Origin: Thermococcus pacificus
GTDB lineage: Archaea; Methanobacteriota_B; Thermococci; Thermococcales; Thermococcaceae
Reading direction: 5' to 3'
DNA length: 64,000 nt
NCBI RefSeq assembly: GCF_002214485.1
Contig: NZ_CP015102.1
Span: forward strand, 1,054,001-1,118,000
Shown here: piece after piece, positions 34,439 through 42,430 of the stretch
Numbering within the stretch: position 1 is the first letter of the stretch
Layout of the letters: each line of letters begins with the position of its first letter
Translations under genes and position numbers: made by a program
Notes under the pieces: model-generated
What the model saw: the letters and a program-made list of their open reading frames with translations, nothing else
Told to the model about the DNA's origin: nothing
Databases searched by the model: none

Positions 34439-35431
34439 GCCCCCCATTATCTCCATCAGCTTCCTGCTCAGCTTGAGGTGGAACTCGAACTCGTGGTAGG
34501 TTCTGCTCTCGGCAGGAAAGACCACCTTGAGCTCGTTCAGCCCCTGCTTCCCCCTGAACTCCCCGAATATTAGAATCCCGTTGACCTCGATGACGCCGAA
34601 GACCGCCGCGAGGTTGAAGAGGAGCGTCCTCAGCTGGTAGGCAGAGACATCGTGCCGTCCGAGCTTCTCCCTCGGGTATTTGAACAGGAAGTACTCCAGC
34701 CCCTCCATCTCGGCGACATCTGTAACAGCTATGTCAGCGGTCAGGAAAACCAGGAGCGTCGGCGTCATCCTGTCGTAGCGCTTCAGACTTTTCACGATTA
34801 TCTCGTCGTTGTTGTGGGCAGGCTCATTGACGCTCTCGGCTATGATTATCCTGCTCTTCAGGGCCTCAAACTCCTTAAGGGCTATGTATGCCGCCTTCCG
34901 GCTCTTCTTCGTCCTCCTGTTGCTGAACTCCCTCAGGAGGGCGGCGTTTCTTACCTCGCGCCTCATATCATCCAGCTGTTTGTTCCTGTACTTGTAGTTC
35001 ATCGCGTCCTCTATCTCCTTCTTCACGCCCTCGGCGACGACTATCTGGTAGCCGTTGAGGGGCCGGAACGAGGAAATGAAGCGGTGGTAGAAGAGGTTCG
35101 TATCTGGGGCGAAGACAACGCCCTTCTTCAGCCTCTCATAAAGCTCAAGGTTCTGAGCGAACTCATCAACGTTCTCGTAGCGGATTATGCCGGAGGATAT
35201 GAAGCACTCGTAGAAGTCCGTGTACGTTGGAAGCTCGTTTGAAAGGCGCTCCGGAACCCTTTCGTTGAATTCGTGTCGGTTCACTGTCACGCTGACCCTG
35301 TAGCCGGTCTCTATTGGCTTTGCCCTCAGTAGCTGGAGGCCGTAGAGAGGATAGCTCACCCTTATCTCGGGCAGAAGGTTGAGCAGTATCTGGAGTTCAG
35401 GCTTCTCTATGACCTCACTGGTTCCCCACAT
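34433..35431 (-). CDS. PIN-domain ribonuclease-like protein
   Basis: About 332 residues. A PIN domain occupies roughly residues 106-245 and retains all four acidic positions: D110 in FAPDTNLFYHR, E139 in VKKEIED, D209 in NNDEIIV and D233 in FLTADIAVTD. The first 100 and last 85 residues are unrecognised and may confer specificity. ATG 35431 follows GGTGATGGGG. The gene overlaps the CARF-like gene by 17 bases, so the two are likely translated together. A signal-controlled RNase is an inference from this pairing. Confidence 0.8.
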   Translation of the reverse strand: MWGTSEVIEKPELQILLNLLPEIRVSYPLYGLQLLRAKPIETGYRVSVTVNRHEFNERVPERLSNELPTYTDFYECFISSGIIRYENVDEFAQNLELYERLKKGVVFAPDTNLFYHRFISSFRPLNGYQIVVAEGVKKEIEDAMNYKYRNKQLDDMRREVRNAALLREFSNRRTKKSRKAAYIALKEFEALKSRIIIAESVNEPAHNNDEIIVKSLKRYDRMTPTLLVFLTADIAVTDVAEMEGLEYFLFKYPREKLGRHDVSAYQLRTLLFNLAAVFGVIEVNGILIFGEFRGKQGLNELKVVFPAESRTYHEFEFHLKLSRKLMEIMGGL

Positions 35432-35900
35432 CCCCATCACCGAGGAAGTTCTTAATCGGCTGCATGTGGGTCGGTATCATCATGTAGGGCCTGTCCGGGA
35501 AGTCCGGATCGAGGAGCCCCATGTAGACTATGAACTCCACGGGGAACTTCCTTACCTGGACTATCGCTGCCGCTACAAGCGCCTTTCTCCCAGAGGTTAT
35601 GTCCAGCCCTATCCTGTAGCCTTCCCGCTCCAGCCTTGAGAATAGCTCTCGAAACTTCTTATCCGCCACGAAGAAGCCGTAGTTGGGCACTACTTCCGTC
35701 TCTATGATCGGATCTAAGTTGTATGCCTTTGAAATTGTCTCGAGGGCCTTCACCACCTTGGGTAGGTTGTCTTTGTACCTCTCCTCCGTGAAGACGTATA
35801 TCCTGTCCGCCTTCTTGCCCATCGTTAAAAGCTTGTAATAAGTGTTCACGACCGCCCACGGAAAGCGGCCCAGCAGGGTTATGTAAGCAACCTTCGTCAT
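35415..35900 (-). CDS. Small CARF-like Rossmann-fold protein
   Basis: A 161-residue alpha/beta protein. The N-terminal strand and loop (KVAYITLLGRFPWAVVNTYY) and the DITSGRKALVAAA segment at 100-112 resemble the two ligand-binding signatures of CRISPR-associated Rossmann-fold (CARF) domains, in which the second motif reads D-[ILV]-T-G-G-[TR]-K. No effector domain is fused; the neighbouring PIN gene could supply it. Start overlaps the membrane gene by 4 bases. No cas genes or repeats are in the window. CARF assignment is moderately sure. Confidence 0.65.
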   Translation of the reverse strand: MTKVAYITLLGRFPWAVVNTYYKLLTMGKKADRIYVFTEERYKDNLPKVVKALETISKAYNLDPIIETEVVPNYGFFVADKKFRELFSRLEREGYRIGLDITSGRKALVAAAIVQVRKFPVEFIVYMGLLDPDFPDRPYMMIPTHMQPIKNFLGDGDVGNQ

Positions 35901-36349
35901 GTTAAACTCCCCCAGAGGTAAGTAATAATCCAGTAGGTGGCTGCGAGGATAGCTGGCCTCCAGCCGGCCTTTCCCAGAACCGCCTTGTATGCGAGTGTGT
36001 AGGGTATGAGGGCCATGACTAAGTATTCCAACCCCCGGGTCTCTCCTATCCCGATCCCCGTCACGGCGAAGAGGGAGATTAAAGCTCCCGCCACCCCAGC
36101 AGGAACCGTTAAAACTGTCAGCATTAGCAAATCAGCAGCTTTCGCGGAACTCCCCTCAGGGATTAGAACCAGCCAGAAGAGGAAGCTCAGGACAAGGAAA
36201 TGGAGCAGCAGCTGCCAGAACCCCACCTCAAGGCCGGGCTCCCCTCTCGAGGGGAGGTAGTAGAAGTAGGCCGCCCCAAAGGCATAGGCAAGGGTCATTA
36301 TGAGGGAAACCCCCCACTTCATCTGGGCGGGGGTGATGTTCTCTTTCAC
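35897..36349 (-). CDS. Multi-spanning membrane protein in the CARF/PIN operon
   Basis: About 150 residues with four or five hydrophobic segments (GVSLIMTLAYAFGAAYFYYL, WQLLLHFLVLSFLFWLVLI, LLMLTVLTVPAGVAGALISLF, YLVMALIPYTLAYKAV, AILAATYWIITYLWG). I choose GTG 36349 with GGTG six bases upstream; the frame is open further 5' across the DUF2284 gene. Its stop overlaps the CARF-like start (ATGA). Unknown family; it may anchor the pair to the membrane. Confidence 0.65.
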   Translation of the reverse strand: MKENITPAQMKWGVSLIMTLAYAFGAAYFYYLPSRGEPGLEVGFWQLLLHFLVLSFLFWLVLIPEGSSAKAADLLMLTVLTVPAGVAGALISLFAVTGIGIGETRGLEYLVMALIPYTLAYKAVLGKAGWRPAILAATYWIITYLWGSLT

Positions 36350-36360
36350 GTTCCGCACCG

Positions 36361-36822
36361 TTAGTTTATTAGCACCATCCCGTACAAAACGCTTTCGGAG
36401 AAGTCGATTTTCACCAACTTGCCTATCTCTATTCCGATCGCGTTGATGCTCGGTCTCACCGTGGTCGGGAACCTGCATGCTTGACCGTGCTCAAAGGGGC
36501 AGTCGTCGCAGAGGTTGCAGCTGCCGGGGAAGAGCGCCATCGCGTACATGTGGCCCTCCTTGAACAGTTCCTCCTCCCTTTTGAGCAGATAAAGGAGTGC
36601 CTTCCTCTTTTCCCCCTCGAAGTTCTCCATGTCTATCTCGAACTTTATCAGAAAGGCCCTCCTGAAGTGTCCCACCCAGTCCTTCGCCTCCCTCCAGTTG
36701 GGAGCATAGGGCGGGCAGCTCGGTCTCTTACCGTACATCGGACAGGCGCGGCACTTCCAGACGGGCCTCGGCGAGACGACTATTTCCGAGGCGTCAATCT
36801 CCCTTTCCCAGAGCACTCTCAT
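36361..36822 (-). CDS. DUF2284 cysteine-rich metal-binding protein
   Basis: A 153-residue protein with the DUF2284 signature: KCRACPMYGKRPSCPPYAPN near the N-terminus and GSCNLCDDCPFEHGQACRFP in the middle, eight or more cysteines likely to hold one or two Fe-S clusters. It often accompanies corrinoid or redox proteins, with no set function. It ends 12 bases before the membrane gene and may be in that operon. Confidence 0.85.
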   Translation of the reverse strand: MRVLWEREIDASEIVVSPRPVWKCRACPMYGKRPSCPPYAPNWREAKDWVGHFRRAFLIKFEIDMENFEGEKRKALLYLLKREEELFKEGHMYAMALFPGSCNLCDDCPFEHGQACRFPTTVRPSINAIGIEIGKLVKIDFSESVLYGMVLIN

Positions 36823-36858
36823 GGGGCATCAAGAAGAGAAGGAAAGAATCCTTAAAAA

Positions 36859-37581
36859 TCAATCCATGAGCCTTCCACCGTTGACGTCTATGAGTTCTCC
36901 GGTTATGTGGTCGTTCTCCAGCAGGAAAATCACCGCGTGGGCTATCTCCTCCGGCTTGGCTATCTCCCCCGTCAGGGACAGTTTCTTGAGCTTCTCCTTT
37001 ATGTCGGGGCTTATTAGCTCGGTGTCTACCGGGCCGGGAGCGACAGCGTTGACGAGTATGTCCGGCGCCAGGTGCCTCGCGAGGTTGAAGGTGAGGGCTA
37101 TGAGGCCGCCCTTCGAGGCTGCGTAGTGGGGCCCAACGGTTCCTCCATCCTTCCCGGCTATGGAGGCTATGTTGACTATCTTGCCCTTCTTCATGTACCT
37201 CAGAACTTCCTGCGTCACTATGAAGGCCCCCTTGAGGTTTACTCCAAGAACCGCGTCCCAGTCCTCATCGGTAACTTCCATCGGCCTCAGGGCCTTCCCG
37301 AGTATACCGGCGTTGTTCACCAGTATGTCTATCCTCCCAAAGTGCCCAACGACCTCCTCCACCATCTTCCTGACTTCCTCCCGGTTGCTAACGTCCGCCT
37401 TAACTGCGATGGCATCGACGCCGTGGGAACGGCAGAGCTCGACGGTTTTCCAGGCCCCTTCCGCGCTGTGGGCGTAGTTTACAGCCACGTTTGCCCCCTT
37501 CCGGGCAAGGGCAACCGCTATGGCCCTCCCTATTCCTCTCCCAGCTCCGGTAACGAGGGCAACCTTTCCGGCCAGCTCCAT
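36859..37581 (-). CDS. Short-chain dehydrogenase/reductase
   Basis: A 240-residue classical SDR of FabG type. Cofactor loop TGAGRGIG near the N-terminus, NNAG motif, catalytic YAASK preceded by NIASIAG. The ATG at 37581 follows GGTGGTTCCC. Reduces a ketone or oxidises an alcohol with NAD(P); no fatty-acid synthesis neighbours, so the substrate is open. It is divergent from the PEBP lipoprotein gene and 36 bases upstream of the DUF2284 gene. Confidence 0.92.
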   Translation of the reverse strand: MELAGKVALVTGAGRGIGRAIAVALARKGANVAVNYAHSAEGAWKTVELCRSHGVDAIAVKADVSNREEVRKMVEEVVGHFGRIDILVNNAGILGKALRPMEVTDEDWDAVLGVNLKGAFIVTQEVLRYMKKGKIVNIASIAGKDGGTVGPHYAASKGGLIALTFNLARHLAPDILVNAVAPGPVDTELISPDIKEKLKKLSLTGEIAKPEEIAHAVIFLLENDHITGELIDVNGGRLMD

Positions 37582-37665
37582 GGGAACCACCGGTTAAACT
37601 TATGCCCTTCGGTTAATAAAGCCTAACGCCGAAATATTTTTACGTTTGAAAAACCATCTATTCAT

Positions 37666-38223
37666 ATGAAGCGTGTCCTGGTAGTGCTGCTCTTGGCCTT
37701 TGGGATGGTGGTCTCCGGCTGCATTGGGTCGGAGAAGGAGAAAGGAGGGGTTAGGATGGATTTGGAGATAGGTTCGGTATTTCACGACGGTGACTACATA
37801 CCCGTCGAGTTCACTTGCGACGGGGAAGATGTGAACCCACCGATATTCATCGGGCACATCGACCCCAACGTGAAGAGCCTCGTCATCATAATGGACGACC
37901 CGGATGCGCCAATGGGTACGTTCACCCACTGGATAGCGTGGAACATCCCGCCGCTCGGGGAGATTCCGAAGGGCGTTCCTCCGAAGGGCGTCGTAGAGGC
38001 TCCCGTGAGGATGGTTCAGGGAAGGAACGACTTCGGAAAGATCGGCTACGGCGGTCCCTGCCCCCCGAAGGGGCACGGCGTCCACCACTATCACTTCAAG
38101 ATCTACGCCCTAGACACGGTTCTTGAGCTCGATCCCGGGACGAGCAGAAAAGAACTGGAAAAGGCCATGGAAGGCCACATCATTCAGATGGGAGAACTGG
38201 TGGGGCTCTACGAGAGGAAGTGA
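37666..38223 (+). CDS. PEBP-family lipoprotein (YbhB/YbcL type)
   Basis: A 185-residue phosphatidylethanolamine-binding-protein fold. The lipoprotein-type signal MKRVLVVLLLAFGMVVSGC places the lipobox cysteine at C19. Family motifs are DDPDAPMGTFTHWIAWNIP and the CPPKGHGVHHYHF segment. Probably anchored on the outer face of the membrane, ligand unknown. It converges on the SemiSWEET gene. Confidence 0.92.
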   Translation: MKRVLVVLLLAFGMVVSGCIGSEKEKGGVRMDLEIGSVFHDGDYIPVEFTCDGEDVNPPIFIGHIDPNVKSLVIIMDDPDAPMGTFTHWIAWNIPPLGEIPKGVPPKGVVEAPVRMVQGRNDFGKIGYGGPCPPKGHGVHHYHFKIYALDTVLELDPGTSRKELEKAMEGHIIQMGELVGLYERK

Positions 38224-38230
38224 TTCTCCC

Positions 38231-38506
38231 TTAATGGGAGGATTTTATCTTTCCCTTCAGTTCCATGAGCTTTACCACGAGGTTTATCGCACTCTGGAGC
38301 GCCGACAGGAAGTTCAGCGTGAAGAATATCCAGTCCCCGATTATGTAGGAGTACACTGTCAGCATGCTCGCCGCGGTCACATATATCACGATGAACTCTA
38401 GGTTCAGCGGGCAGTGCCTCTTTCTCACGGTCTCCAGGGTCTGGGGAACCCATGAACCGACCAGCAATAGCATTCCAATGAGTCCTATTATCTCTCCACC
38501 GTTCAT
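38231..38506 (-). CDS. SemiSWEET-like PQ-loop transporter
   Basis: A 91-residue protein with three membrane helices, the PQ motif at P21-Q22 (GSWVPQTLETVRKR) in helix 1, and INL in helix 3: the minimal triple-helix bundle of bacterial SemiSWEET sugar transporters, which act as dimers. The ATG at 38506 follows GGTGAG. A minus-strand TATA element (GCTTTTTTATGCC) is near 38535-38547. Archaeal members are uncommon; substrate unknown. Confidence 0.8.
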   Translation of the reverse strand: MNGGEIIGLIGMLLLVGSWVPQTLETVRKRHCPLNLEFIVIYVTAASMLTVYSYIIGDWIFFTLNFLSALQSAINLVVKLMELKGKIKSSH

Positions 38507-38606
38507 TTCTCTCACCCGGACGGGGAACGAGGGGGCATAAAAAAGCCTTGTGGCGTGGTTAGTGTTAAAACCATGGTGCTGAAAGGAGAAAATAGACAGG
38601 TTTAAG

Positions 38607-39071
38607 CTAAAGCTGGCTTGCGAGCCGCGACATGGTCCAGGTCTTCACGTCATCGTCCATTATGCCGTTGATTATCTCCATTGCCTCTGAGACGTTCCCC
38701 CTCTTCGCGAGGGCCAGTGCCACCTCGGCCTCGACCTTGGACTTGTTCGAGAGGTCCGTTATGTAGCCCGCTATGCGAAGCGCCTCCTCCGGGTTGCCCA
38801 TGTTCAGGAATTCGAAGGCCAGACTCATGAGCGCCTTTGTGCTCTCTTCCCTGCTATCTATGTCGAGGGCGGCCTTTATAGCCCTCTCCAGCGCGTCTGA
38901 ATAATCCCTCCCGGACTTTGCAACCTCGACCGCTATGTTCGAGAAAGCCTTCGAGCGTATCACTCTGTCGGGTATTCCGTCCGCCATGGCGAGGGCTTCG
39001 TTTATCTTCCCGGATTCGACCAGCTTCATGACGGCCTCGTAGAGAGCCCGGGAACGGTACCATTCCTGCAT
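38607..39071 (-). CDS. Small TPR-like helical repeat protein
   Basis: About 154 residues in repeated helix pairs (EAVMKLVESGKINEALAMADGI, ALRIAGYITDLSNKSKVEAEVALALAKRGN, EAMEIINGIMDDDVKTWTMSRLA). The C-terminal INGIMDDDVK pattern resembles the [11 protein letters not shown] segment of the larger TPR-like protein ending near 21050, so the two are probably paralogues. ATG 39071 is preferred. Partner unknown. Confidence 0.75.
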   Translation of the reverse strand: MQEWYRSRALYEAVMKLVESGKINEALAMADGIPDRVIRSKAFSNIAVEVAKSGRDYSDALERAIKAALDIDSREESTKALMSLAFEFLNMGNPEEALRIAGYITDLSNKSKVEAEVALALAKRGNVSEAMEIINGIMDDDVKTWTMSRLASQL

Positions 39072-39186
39072 GGTGACCCCCAAGGTTATTTCATCCCCCT
39101 GGATTTAAGGCTTCTGTTCTATTATTTTGCCGCTCCAAGGAGCAGGGTTTATAACCCATGCCGAGAACCTCTAAGAGGTGATATGG

Positions 39187-39729
39187 ATGAAAAAACTTGG
39201 AATGGTGCTTTTGCTCATGCTCCTCATCGGTTTTGCGGCGGGCTGCATCTCGAATTCAAACACTTCCACACAGTCCCAGACGACCTCAACGGGCCCCGAG
39301 TACGTGGTCATCAACGGGACGAAGATCTATCTCAATCAGATACACTTCTACATGTACGGCCTGAAGACCTGCCCCCACTGCAGGGCAATGAAGGAGGAGA
39401 TACCCAAGGTCTACGGCAATGACAGCCTGACATACTACGAGCTCATGAACAACGAGACGAACATGAAGCTCTTTGAGACGCAGTACACCTACACCGGGAT
39501 AAGCGGTGTCCCCGCGATAGCCATAGCCTACGGTGGGAACCTTACGGCCATCATTGAGGGCGAATACAACGTCTCCGCCACACCCAAAATAATATACACC
39601 TCGATGGAGAACAGGGCGGTGGTACTCTTCGTCGGCGGCAAGGCCTACCTGCTCAAGAACCAGACTATAATAAGCACCTTAAAGGCCATATACATCGAGC
39701 ACAGGCTCCCTGAAAACGAAACCGGATGA
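39187..39729 (+). CDS. Thioredoxin-fold lipoprotein
   Basis: A 180-residue lipoprotein: signal MKKLGMVLLLMLLIGFAAGC with lipobox cysteine C20, a Ser/Thr linker, then a thioredoxin-like domain with the active site C62-P-H-C65 and a cis-Pro loop SGVPAIAI. A cell-surface disulfide oxidoreductase. GAGGTGATATGG precedes ATG 39187; TATA-like GTTTATAACC near 39147-39156. The next gene is a CcdA-like electron carrier, which could keep it reduced. Confidence 0.88.
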   Translation: MKKLGMVLLLMLLIGFAAGCISNSNTSTQSQTTSTGPEYVVINGTKIYLNQIHFYMYGLKTCPHCRAMKEEIPKVYGNDSLTYYELMNNETNMKLFETQYTYTGISGVPAIAIAYGGNLTAIIEGEYNVSATPKIIYTSMENRAVVLFVGGKAYLLKNQTIISTLKAIYIEHRLPENETG

Positions 39730-39795
39730 TAGAACCTCCTGTTCTCAACCTTTTGTTTTAGAAACGCAGAAAAAGGGCTCGGCATACTTTTCATC

Positions 39796-40524
39796 ATGAG
39801 GAGCGAGCTCAAAGGCCTGGCAATAATACTTCTTGTGTCCTTCGGGATAAGCTCACTGGCGCTCTGGGCGCTGGATATGGTGAGTTTTCTGCCGACGTTC
39901 TTCACGCTGGCGCTGACGGACTCGATAAACCCCTGCACCTTTGTCATATACACCATGCTCCTCATAGCCCTCTCCGTCAGGGAAATCTCGCGCAGACGGC
40001 TTTACCTTGTGGGTATGTCCTTCGTAGTGGCAGTCTACATCTCCTACTACCTCCTCGGCGTCGGTCTGCTGTACCTCGGGTCTTATATCCCCCTTTGGGC
40101 CGCAGGAGTCTTCGCGGTGGCCTTCGGCCTGTACACAATAGCCACAGGGCTGATGGAGAGATCGAGGGTTGGGGGAAAGAGCAAGGTCCGGAGAAAGATA
40201 TTCAGCAGCGACGCGACGCTCGCCGGCGCGTTTCTCCTCGGCATAGTTGTCTCAACCACGCTCCTCCCCTGCTCGGCCGGCAGCTACCTCGTCTACGCCA
40301 CGATAATCGCCCACACCAGCAGGGCTATGGCGTTTCTCCTGCTGGGGCTTTACAACTTGATCTTCGTCCTGCCGCTGGTCATGATACTCGTGGCTATGGG
40401 CAGTGTGACGGAGAGCAAGAGGTTCTCTCAGGCTATGGTGAGGCACAGCAGGGAGCTCTCCGTTATAGCAGGGATACTGCTGATAGCCATTGGAATCTGG
40501 GTTCTAACGGGAGTCTCACTTTGA
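39796..40524 (+). CDS. CcdA/DsbD-like membrane electron transfer protein
   Basis: A 242-residue integral membrane protein with six or seven helices and one redox cysteine in each half: C47 in DSINPCTF and C159 in TTLLPCSAG, as in CcdA. It should carry reducing equivalents from a cytosolic thioredoxin across the membrane to the lipoprotein encoded just before it. Converges on a broken CPYC protein gene with a 9-base overlap. Confidence 0.88.
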   Translation: MRSELKGLAIILLVSFGISSLALWALDMVSFLPTFFTLALTDSINPCTFVIYTMLLIALSVREISRRRLYLVGMSFVVAVYISYYLLGVGLLYLGSYIPLWAAGVFAVAFGLYTIATGLMERSRVGGKSKVRRKIFSSDATLAGAFLLGIVVSTTLLPCSAGSYLVYATIIAHTSRAMAFLLLGLYNLIFVLPLVMILVAMGSVTESKRFSQAMVRHSRELSVIAGILLIAIGIWVLTGVSL

Positions 40525-40862
40525 GCTGAGCCTTTCCCTCACCTTCCTCTCAAACTCCACGAAGTTCGGGACGCCTATGAACTCCATCCGATTGTCTATG
40601 AGAACCGTGGGTGTTCCGAGGATGTTGTGCTCCACCACCTTCCTCTGTCCCTCCAGGGTTGCGACGCTGAGCTCTCTCGCAACGACCCTCTCTTACTTTC
40701 TCTCCGGCTCCCTGGCCATCACGACCGCCATTGGGCAGTAGGGGCAACCTGGGGTTATGACCTCCATGACGACCTTTGGCTCCCGGGGTTTGACCTCAAT
40801 CATTGCGGCCCATTCATGAGCTCGAGCATCTTCTTTCTCCTTATCATCTCCAGCTCGTCCAT
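40516..40862 (-). pseudogene. Broken thioredoxin/glutaredoxin-fold CPYC protein
   Basis: ATG 40862 (GGTGAG upstream) opens MDELEMIRRKKMLELMNGPQ and then a stop. A neighbouring frame continues with IEVKPREPKVVMEVITPGCPYCPMAVVMARE, hits a TAA at 40693-40695, and continues ERVVARELSVATLEGQRK...LGTPTVLIDN to a stop at 40516. Restoring one C in the CCC at 40809-40811 and reading the TAA as a lysine-type codon gives one protein of about 115 residues with active site CPYC. It could be the cytosolic electron donor for the CcdA-like neighbour, now lost. Confidence 0.75.
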
Positions 40863-40945
40863 CCTCTCACCCGAATGGGGGAGCAAAACGGAGGTTTAAA
40901 AATTCATCTTTGATGGAGAGTTCATAGAAAAGAGAGAAAAGAGAA

Positions 40946-41758
40946 TCAAAAATCGCCCCCTCCAAGGCCGCAGATGTTTGCGAAGGGGCAGATGGAGCAG
41001 TCCTCGGTGTAGGGCTTGAGATATGGCTCACCCTTGATGGATTTCGTTATTTCCTTGGCCTTTTCCATTGCCTCATCTTCCCCCTCAAGGACGAGGGTCA
41101 CGCTCCCCTCAGCCCCTCCAGCGCCGCCAGCGGCTATCGGAATCGCCTCAACCCCCGCGAGTATCCTGTAGGCCTCAACCTCGGTCACAGGGTGGGCGTG
41201 GGGTATCGGCACGAGCGCCGCGTAAAGCCCCGTCCCCCAGTCGAAGGAGTATATGCCGGTCAGCTTCGCGCTCTCTTCTACCGGTGTCGGCACGAACTTC
41301 TCAAGGCTCACCGGCGTTATCGTGAAGACCCCTTTCGTTATCGTCCACCCGAAGGTCTTGCCTATCGTCCCGCCGTCTGGAGCGGCAGCAAAGACAGCCA
41401 CGTTCCAGTTGATGTCTATCGCGTTGGCCCCCTTGATGAACACATCCTTCGGCCCCATCCGTTTGAGCGCCTCGAGGGGGTCGTCAAAGGGCTCGCCCTT
41501 ATAGAGGACGAGGTGCTTCGGCCATGTTGCCTTTGGCGTAACGCAGGTTCTTCCTTTGCTTATAATCCCAACTGTCCACTTCTCCTTCTCTATCTTCTCT
41601 CCGAGGAGCTCCTCGGCCACATAGGCGGCAGTTGTCCCCGTGGCGACGTAAACGAAGCCGTGCTTGAGGGCGTGCTGAACCTCGGGCATGGCGGCGACGG
41701 CTTTCGCTATGAGGCGCTTGCTTTCCGGGGGCGTTAAAGTGACGAGTGCCCTTTTCAT
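40946..41758 (-). CDS. Conserved hypothetical protein with C-terminal cysteine triad
   Basis: About 270 residues, alpha/beta, glycine-rich (VYVATGTTAAYVAEELLG, GTIGKTFGWTITKGVFTITPVSLEKF, PIAAGGAGGAEGSVTLVLEG), ending with CSICPFANICGLGGGDF, which could hold metal. ATG 41758 follows GGTGATCCAG. No signal or membrane helix. I do not recognise the family. Its own TATA-like element (GTTTAATACC on the minus strand) lies near 41795. Confidence 0.6.
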   Translation of the reverse strand: MKRALVTLTPPESKRLIAKAVAAMPEVQHALKHGFVYVATGTTAAYVAEELLGEKIEKEKWTVGIISKGRTCVTPKATWPKHLVLYKGEPFDDPLEALKRMGPKDVFIKGANAIDINWNVAVFAAAPDGGTIGKTFGWTITKGVFTITPVSLEKFVPTPVEESAKLTGIYSFDWGTGLYAALVPIPHAHPVTEVEAYRILAGVEAIPIAAGGAGGAEGSVTLVLEGEDEAMEKAKEITKSIKGEPYLKPYTEDCSICPFANICGLGGGDF

Positions 41759-41851
41759 CTGGATCACCAGGATAAAATGGGTGTCGAAAGGTATTAAACC
41801 TTCCCTTAGAGGAACCGAGAAGCCTTAGGGAGCCCAAAAACCAAAGGGGCC

Positions 41852-42313
41852 TCAAAACACTCTCGCGAAGCCCCACTTGCGGACACTGGTCAATATAGAG
41901 GTTTCTGTGCTCCTTATCCCTTCTACCTTCCCCAATTTTTCGATGAGAAAGTTCTCAAGCTCGTAGAGGTCCCTAACTGTAACCTGCATGAGGATGTCGT
42001 GTGCCCCCGTGGCTATGCCGAGGACGTCCACTTCAGGGAGCTTGCTCAGCTCCTCAGCGGCATTCTTCACCCTGCTTGGCTCTACGTCGACCGCTATGAA
42101 CGCGACTATCGAATAGCCTGCTTTGAACGGGTTTATCAGGGCAGCAAACTTTCTTATGACTCCGCTCTCGACCAGCTTCTTCACCCTGAGCCTGACCGTT
42201 GATTCCGGCACCTTCAGCCTTCTCGCTATCTCCGAGTAGCTTGCCCTCCCGTCCTCTTGGAGGATATGGAGTATCATCCTGTCGAGGCCGTCAAGCTTTC
42301 CCTGATTCCGCAT
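41852..42313 (-). CDS. Lrp/AsnC-family transcription regulator
   Basis: A 153-residue feast/famine regulator: N-terminal helix-turn-helix (LDRMILHILQEDGRASYSEIARRLKVPESTVRLRVKKL) and C-terminal ligand-binding RAM domain (AFIAVDVEP...GAHDILMQVTVRDL). ATG 42313 follows GAGGTGATATA. Divergent from an amino-acid aminotransferase across 117 bases, so it probably controls itself and that gene in response to an amino acid. Confidence 0.93.
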   Translation of the reverse strand: MRNQGKLDGLDRMILHILQEDGRASYSEIARRLKVPESTVRLRVKKLVESGVIRKFAALINPFKAGYSIVAFIAVDVEPSRVKNAAEELSKLPEVDVLGIATGAHDILMQVTVRDLYELENFLIEKLGKVEGIRSTETSILTSVRKWGFARVF

Positions 42314-42430
42314 TATATCACCTCGATTTTTGCTTTATTGTCCAATTATTTTTAAAGATTTTTACGGAATTAGCAAAATTTGGGCGAAATCTCTATTAGT
42401 TTCAAATACATATAGCAGTATGGTGAGAGC

